Shown here: positions 59,226 through 64,000 of the stretch, piece after piece
Layout: each line of letters opens with the position of its first letter
How positions within the stretch are numbered: position 1 is the first letter of the stretch
Assembly: GCF_003987185.1 (NCBI RefSeq)
Contig: NZ_PIPS01000002.1
Location: forward strand, 372,001-436,000
Origin: Idiomarina aquatica
GTDB taxonomy: Bacteria > Pseudomonadota > Gammaproteobacteria > Enterobacterales > Alteromonadaceae
Direction: 5' to 3'
DNA: 64,000 nucleotides
Notes under the pieces: generated by a model
Told to the model about the DNA's origin: nothing
Database searches by the model: none
What the model saw: the letters and a program-made list of their open reading frames with translations, nothing else
Program-made: the position numbers and the translations under genes

Positions 59226-60260
59226 ATGAAATCAAAACTCTTATTATCGGTACTCGCCGCAGCGGTGATGGGATCAGCGCCGGCGTTGGCTGATGACCAT
59301 AAAATGAACGATATCGCGATTGCCATTCATGGTGGTGCCGGTACCATTACCCGCGCGAATTTAACCGCCGAACAGGAGCAAGCCTACAAAGATAAACTCG
59401 AGGAAGCGCTGCAGGCGGGCTATGAGGTACTTAACGAGGGCGGTGACAGCACCAGTGCGGTGATTGCGGCCATTCAGATCATGGAAGCGTCACCGTTATT
59501 TAATTCCGGTGTTGGCGCGGTTTACACGTGGGATGGTGAGCATGAGTTGGATGCGTCACTGATGGAAGGTAAGAACGGCAATGCCGGTGCGGTAGCCGGG
59601 GTTAAAACGGTGAAAAGCCCAATTGCATTAGCGCGCGAGGTTATGGAGCAGTCGGTACACGTGATGTTAAGTGGTGCGGGCGCTGAAACCTTTGCTAAGA
59701 AGCAGGGCCTGGAACTGGTCGATAACAGTTATTTTAATACCGATCGCCGTTATCAGCAGCTGTTACGGGCAAAAGAAACGATCAAAGCCAGTGAACAGCC
59801 GGAACAACAAGCGTGGGAGTACCTGGATTTAGACTATAAATACGGCACCGTTGGTGCGGTAGCGGTTGATAAAGACGGTAACATCAGTGCGGGGACGTCT
59901 ACGGGCGGCATGACCGCGAAACGTTATGGTAGAATAGGTGACTCACCAATCATCGGAGCCGGTACCTGGGCTGATAATGACAGCTGTGCGGTATCAGCGA
60001 CGGGCCATGGTGAATACTTTATTCGTTATCACGTTGCAGCTGATATTTGCTCACGGGTGAAATATCAGGGTAAGACCGTGGCTGAAGCCGGCGATGAAGT
60101 GATTCACGGTGTGCTTGAAAAGGCCGGGGGCACCGGTGGTGTCATCATTATAGATGCGGACGGCAATGTTGCGATGCCATTTAATACCGAAGGCATGTAC
60201 CGCGGGTACATGAAAGGTGACGGCAAAGCGCATATTGCGATATACCGCGAGGATAACTAA
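59226..60260 (+). CDS. Isoaspartyl peptidase/L-asparaginase, exported
   Basis: 344 residues with a signal peptide (cleavage after PALA/D). N-terminal nucleophile hydrolase: IAIHGGAGTITR at the start, autocleavage site before Thr in KYGTVGAVAVD, then GTSTGGMTAKRYGRIGDSPIIGAGTWAD and ATGHGEYFIRY. Cleaves beta-aspartyl dipeptides and asparagine after self-processing; periplasmic here. AGGGGA site. hrpA starts 11 bases later, possibly co-transcribed. Confidence 0.93.
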   Translation: MKSKLLLSVLAAAVMGSAPALADDHKMNDIAIAIHGGAGTITRANLTAEQEQAYKDKLEEALQAGYEVLNEGGDSTSAVIAAIQIMEASPLFNSGVGAVYTWDGEHELDASLMEGKNGNAGAVAGVKTVKSPIALAREVMEQSVHVMLSGAGAETFAKKQGLELVDNSYFNTDRRYQQLLRAKETIKASEQPEQQAWEYLDLDYKYGTVGAVAVDKDGNISAGTSTGGMTAKRYGRIGDSPIIGAGTWADNDSCAVSATGHGEYFIRYHVAADICSRVKYQGKTVAEAGDEVIHGVLEKAGGTGGVIIIDADGNVAMPFNTEGMYRGYMKGDGKAHIAIYREDN

Positions 60261-60271
60261 GTCGGGAGTTT

Positions 60272-63200
60272 ATGGATCCTAAAGCGCTGATTAAGCAGTA
60301 TCAGACCGAACTGGAACAATGCACACTTCAACAGGCCGCGCAACTGCGCGGCCGTTTACGTGGACTGCACAAAGTCAAAAAGCCAGAACGTCAACAACAG
60401 ATCCTGGACAAAATCAAAGCGGATATCGAAGCGGCTCAACTGGCTTATCTGGCCCGCAGCGAGCAACGTTTTCATATTGAGTACCCGGACCAATTACCGG
60501 TCGCACAGCAACGGGACGACATCAAAAAAGCCATTCGCGAGCATCAGGTCGTGGTGGTTGCGGGTGAAACAGGTTCGGGCAAAACCACACAGCTGCCAAA
60601 AATGTTGCTGGAGTTGGGGTACGGCCGGCGTGGTGTGATTGGGCACACGCAACCGCGCAGGCTAGCCGCGCGCAGCGTCGCCGCGCGTATCGGTGAAGAG
60701 TTGAAGGATACGCAAAATCAGCAGGTCGGTTATAAAATCCGGTTTCAGGATAAAACCGCAGAAACCACGGCAATAAAGCTGATGACCGATGGTATGCTGT
60801 TGTCAGAGTTACAAAATGATCCGTTACTGCTGCAGTACGACGCCATCGTGATTGACGAGGCCCATGAACGTAGTCTTAATATCGACTTTTTGTTGGGGGT
60901 ACTGCATCAGTTACTGCCCAAACGCCGGGATCTTAAGGTCATCATTACCTCGGCGACCATCGAAACTGAACGTTTTTCCAAACACTTTAATGATGCGCCG
61001 GTGCTTACCGTTAGTGGCCGAACCTATCCCGTTGAAGTACGTTACCGGCCGCCGACTGATGGCAAAAGCTCGGAAACCGATGTTTTGCAGGGGCTGTTGG
61101 ACGCGGTACAGGAATTACAGGCAGAAGGGCCGGGTGATATCCTGATTTTTGCCAGCGGTGAACGTGAAATACGTGATTACGCCGATGCCATAAACGATTT
61201 GCAGCTGCGCGACACTGAGGTGTTGCCGTTGTACGCACGACTGTCGTCGCACGAACAAAACCGCGTGTTTCATCCCCACGGCGGCCGTCGTATTGTGATC
61301 GCCACCAATGTTGCTGAAACCTCGCTGACGGTTCCGGGCATTCGTTATGTGATTGATCCGGGTACGGTGCGCATCAGCCGTTATTCCTACCGTACCAAGG
61401 TGCAACGGCTGCCGATTGAACCGATATCGCAGGCCAGCGCCAACCAACGTAAAGGTCGCTGTGGCCGAATTGGGCCGGGCATTTGCATTCGTCTGTACAG
61501 TGAAGAAGATTTTATGAGCCGGCCGGAATATACCGACCCGGAAATCTTACGCACGAATCTGGCCGCCGTCATTCTGCAGATGTCCGCACTGCGGCTGGGC
61601 GATATTCGCGAGTTTCCGTTTGTACAAAAGCCCGACGAACGTTTTGTCAAAGACGGTCTAAACTTATTGGAAGAAATTCATGCCATTGACGCCGGGCGTA
61701 AACAGCAACAGCCACGTCTGACCGAGATTGGTCGACAGCTTTCGCGACTGCCGCTCGACCCGCGTTTAGCACGCATGGTGCTGGCAGGGCAGCAGCATGG
61801 TTGCGTGCGCGAAATGCTGATCATCACCGCCGCACTGAGTATTCAGGATCCCCGCGAGCGTCCCCATGAAGCGAAACAAAAAGCCGATGAATGGCATCAA
61901 CGCTTTGCCGATAAAAGCTCTGATTTTAATGCGTACCTGAACCTCTGGAACTATGTGCAGGAAAAGCAGAAAGCGCTGAGCGGCAATCAATTCCGAAAGC
62001 AAATTAGCCGCGAATTTTTGCATTTTATGCGCATTCGTGAATGGCAGGACATTTACACCCAGAGTCGTCAAAGCGTTCGCGAGATGGGACTGCGCATTAA
62101 TGATGAAGCGGCAACATTCGAACAAGTGCATCGCGCGATCCTGAGCGGACTGGTATCGCAGGTTGGCTTGAAAGATCAAAAACACGAATATCAGGGTACT
62201 CGGCAAACGCGCTTTCATATCTTCCCCGGCTCTCATTTATTTGGCAAACCGCCTAAGTGGGTGGTCAGTGCCGAGTTGGTTGAAACCTCACGCCTGTTTG
62301 GCCGGGTAAATGCCGCGGTGGAACCGGAGTGGATCGAAGATGCGGCGCAACATCTGGTGAAACGTCAGTATCTGGAGCCGCACTTCGAGGCCAAACAGGG
62401 ATCAGTTGTTGCCGACGAGCAAGTCACGTTACTCGGTTTGATTCTGGTGGGTCGTCGCCGTGTTCAATATGGCCCGGTGGCACCGGTTAAAGCGCGCGAG
62501 TTGTTTATTCGCGAGGCGCTGGTGCAGGGACAGATTAAACGTCAGTTACCGTTTATTAAGCATAATATTAAGTTAATTGAGAGCGTGCAGGAGCTGGAAG
62601 CAAAATCGCGCCGGCGCGATATTTTGGTGGATGAAGAAGAACTGTTCGACGCCTACGACCGTCATATTCCGGCCGGTATTTTTACGGAAAAACTGTTGGC
62701 GGGCTGGTGGCATAAAGCCAGTAAAAAAGACCCCAAGCTGTTGTTCTTTGAACGCGAGGATCTGATCGGTGCGGATACCTCGCACATTACCGAACAGGAG
62801 TACCCGGAGTTTTGGCGTCAGGGCAATCTGCGGCTGCCGTTAACTTATCACTTTGAACCGACCGCGGAGGACGATGGTGTCAGTGTTAATATTCAGCTGG
62901 CCATTCTCAATCAGGTGTCCGAAGAGGGTTTCGACTGGCACATTCCGGCATTGCGGGAAGAACGTATTGCGGCGTTAATTAAGTCTCTGCCGAAGCCGAT
63001 ACGCCGCAATTTTGTACCGGCACCCAATTACGCCAGTGCGGTGATGGCGGACATTGAGCCCATGCAAGGCTCCTTATTAGAGGCGATGACGGATAAATTG
63101 CGTCGCATGAGTGGCGTAACCGTAGACCCCGATGCCTGGAACGAGGAGGCGGTACCGGCTCATCTGCGCATCAACTTCAAAATTCTGGATGGCAAAAAAA

Positions 63201-64000
63201 CGGTGCAGCAGGGGCGGGATTTGTCGGTGTTAAAGCAACAGTTGTCCGGACGGGTGCAACAGCGCCTGGACAAATCAGCCGGTGACGAGGTCAAGCGTAG
63301 CGAAGTCGAAGACTGGGATTTTGATGTGTTACCGCAGGTGGTCACGGAAAAACAACACGGATTTGAGATTAAGGCTTATCCGGCGCTGACTGCTGATAAT
63401 GGCAAACTGTCGGTACAAATGTATGACAACGCCGACGAAGCCGAAGCTAAGCACTTGCGCGGCGTTCGTGAGTTGGTGTTGAAACAGGTGCCGTCACCGG
63501 TCAAGCACTTGCAAAAAAGCCTTTCCAATAAAGCCAAGCTGGCAATGTACTTTAACCCCTGGGGTAAGGTCGACAGCCTGATCCAGGACTGTATTGCAGC
63601 GGCTGTTGATGAAATCATTGCTGAGCACCGCCAGCAGGGTAACTCGATTCGCGATGAACAGGCGTTTCAGGCCTTGAAAGAACAGGTGCGCGGCGAGTTG
63701 AATGAGCGGGTTGAAGTAATAGCCGGTTTGGTTGAGCGCTGTCTGCTGCTCAGTCAACAACTGCGTAAACAACTGAAAGGCAAGATACCATTGGATCAGA
63801 TACAGTCCCGCGGCGATGTGCAAAAGCAGTTGGATGAACTCATTTTTAAGGGGTTTGTCAGTCAGCTTGGGGCGGCGCGGTTAGCGGATGTGGAGCGTTA
63901 TTTAAAAGCACTGCAAAAGCGCCTGGAGAAGCTGCCGGTTGATCCGAACAAGGATCGATTACACACCTTGACGCTGGACAAGCTTGAACAGGATTATAAA
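60272..64000 (+). CDS. hrpA: ATP-dependent RNA helicase HrpA, 3' truncated
   Basis: Open from the ATG at 60272 to the window end, 1243 codons seen of about 1300. DEAH helicase: motif I GETGSGKTTQ, Ia HTQPRRLAARSVA, II DEAHERSLN, III SATIETERF, V TNVAETSLTVPG, VI QRKGRCGRIGPG. Then HA2 (LSRLPLDPRLARMVLAG) and OB-fold regions, and the long C-terminal DUF3418-type region with repeats. I followed the frame to the end at several points without finding a shift. Involved in mRNA processing and ribosome rescue in relatives. The end of the gene lies outside. Confidence 0.94.
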   Translation, partial: MDPKALIKQYQTELEQCTLQQAAQLRGRLRGLHKVKKPERQQQILDKIKADIEAAQLAYLARSEQRFHIEYPDQLPVAQQRDDIKKAIREHQVVVVAGETGSGKTTQLPKMLLELGYGRRGVIGHTQPRRLAARSVAARIGEELKDTQNQQVGYKIRFQDKTAETTAIKLMTDGMLLSELQNDPLLLQYDAIVIDEAHERSLNIDFLLGVLHQLLPKRRDLKVIITSATIETERFSKHFNDAPVLTVSGRTYPVEVRYRPPTDGKSSETDVLQGLLDAVQELQAEGPGDILIFASGEREIRDYADAINDLQLRDTEVLPLYARLSSHEQNRVFHPHGGRRIVIATNVAETSLTVPGIRYVIDPGTVRISRYSYRTKVQRLPIEPISQASANQRKGRCGRIGPGICIRLYSEEDFMSRPEYTDPEILRTNLAAVILQMSALRLGDIREFPFVQKPDERFVKDGLNLLEEIHAIDAGRKQQQPRLTEIGRQLSRLPLDPRLARMVLAGQQHGCVREMLIITAALSIQDPRERPHEAKQKADEWHQRFADKSSDFNAYLNLWNYVQEKQKALSGNQFRKQISREFLHFMRIREWQDIYTQSRQSVREMGLRINDEAATFEQVHRAILSGLVSQVGLKDQKHEYQGTRQTRFHIFPGSHLFGKPPKWVVSAELVETSRLFGRVNAAVEPEWIEDAAQHLVKRQYLEPHFEAKQGSVVADEQVTLLGLILVGRRRVQYGPVAPVKARELFIREALVQGQIKRQLPFIKHNIKLIESVQELEAKSRRRDILVDEEELFDAYDRHIPAGIFTEKLLAGWWHKASKKDPKLLFFEREDLIGADTSHITEQEYPEFWRQGNLRLPLTYHFEPTAEDDGVSVNIQLAILNQVSEEGFDWHIPALREERIAALIKSLPKPIRRNFVPAPNYASAVMADIEPMQGSLLEAMTDKLRRMSGVTVDPDAWNEEAVPAHLRINFKILDGKKTVQQGRDLSVLKQQLSGRVQQRLDKSAGDEVKRSEVEDWDFDVLPQVVTEKQHGFEIKAYPALTADNGKLSVQMYDNADEAEAKHLRGVRELVLKQVPSPVKHLQKSLSNKAKLAMYFNPWGKVDSLIQDCIAAAVDEIIAEHRQQGNSIRDEQAFQALKEQVRGELNERVEVIAGLVERCLLLSQQLRKQLKGKIPLDQIQSRGDVQKQLDELIFKGFVSQLGAARLADVERYLKALQKRLEKLPVDPNKDRLHTLTLDKLEQDYK

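Overview
The window is a stretch of chromosome from a marine-type gammaproteobacterium, most like the Alteromonadales/Idiomarinaceae. The genus cannot be fixed from sequence alone. Supporting signs are the thrS-infC-rpmI-rplT-pheS-pheT-ihfA order with an AUU-started infC, the TonB-receptor-rich accessory content, a ChrR-type ECF sigma factor with its photolyase/lipid operon, and moderate GC. No CRISPR array, rRNA, prophage or intact insertion sequence was seen. No gene-free stretch exceeds about 300 bases.

Layout. 1-2.9 kb: a truncated PAS-GGDEF diguanylate cyclase, then a minus-strand pair (membrane protein with a degenerate GGDEF domain, and an AraC regulator). 3.1-8.9 kb: organic phosphate scavenging, with a TonB receptor, a two-domain beta-propeller phytase and a convergent purple-acid-phosphatase-like enzyme. 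9.1-16 kb: an accessory region with two different WYL regulators, an SSB lacking its acidic tail, a two-TM small protein, a SAM methyltransferase-HNH nuclease fusion directly behind a BrxR/CapW-like WYL repressor (the best candidate for an undescribed, probably defence-type system), an oxidoreductase and a pair of tail-anchored proteins, one with an XRE helix-turn-helix. 16-22.4 kb: a trehalose-type regulon of TonB receptor, LacI regulator, MFS permease and GH37 trehalase, with three matching LacI-family operators. 22.5-23.7 kb: a zeta-toxin-like kinase, an unlisted 54-residue ORF and tRNA-Val(GAC). 23.8-28.5 kb: AidB-like acyl-CoA dehydrogenase, DUF3080-like lipoprotein, riboflavin synthase, CPxCG zinc protein and a DMT permease.

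28.7-35.6 kb is the core translation block (thrS, infC, rpmI, rplT, pheS, pheT, ihfA). 35.7-46.2 kb is a stress module: ECF sigma/ChrR anti-sigma, a LON-domain protein sharing the same GATCC-N16-CGT promoter pattern, and a tightly packed plus-strand operon (DUF523-DUF1722, photolyase, NTF2-like, SDR, flavin oxidoreductase, DUF1365, cyclopropane fatty acid synthase, DUF2878, chalcone-isomerase-like, DUF3833). This points to a singlet-oxygen/light response that repairs DNA and remodels membrane lipids.

46.3-64 kb is mostly housekeeping: a KOW-like small protein, an H1-like lysine/alanine-rich protein, Nif3, CmoM, a lipid kinase, a beta-hydroxyacid dehydrogenase, the DUF1329/YCF48/RND set, a GMC oxidoreductase, exonuclease I, a large intergenic inverted repeat, a periplasmic isoaspartyl peptidase/asparaginase and a right-truncated hrpA. 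A short palindrome family (CTTGCGCC-NNN-GGCGCAAG) recurs between genes.
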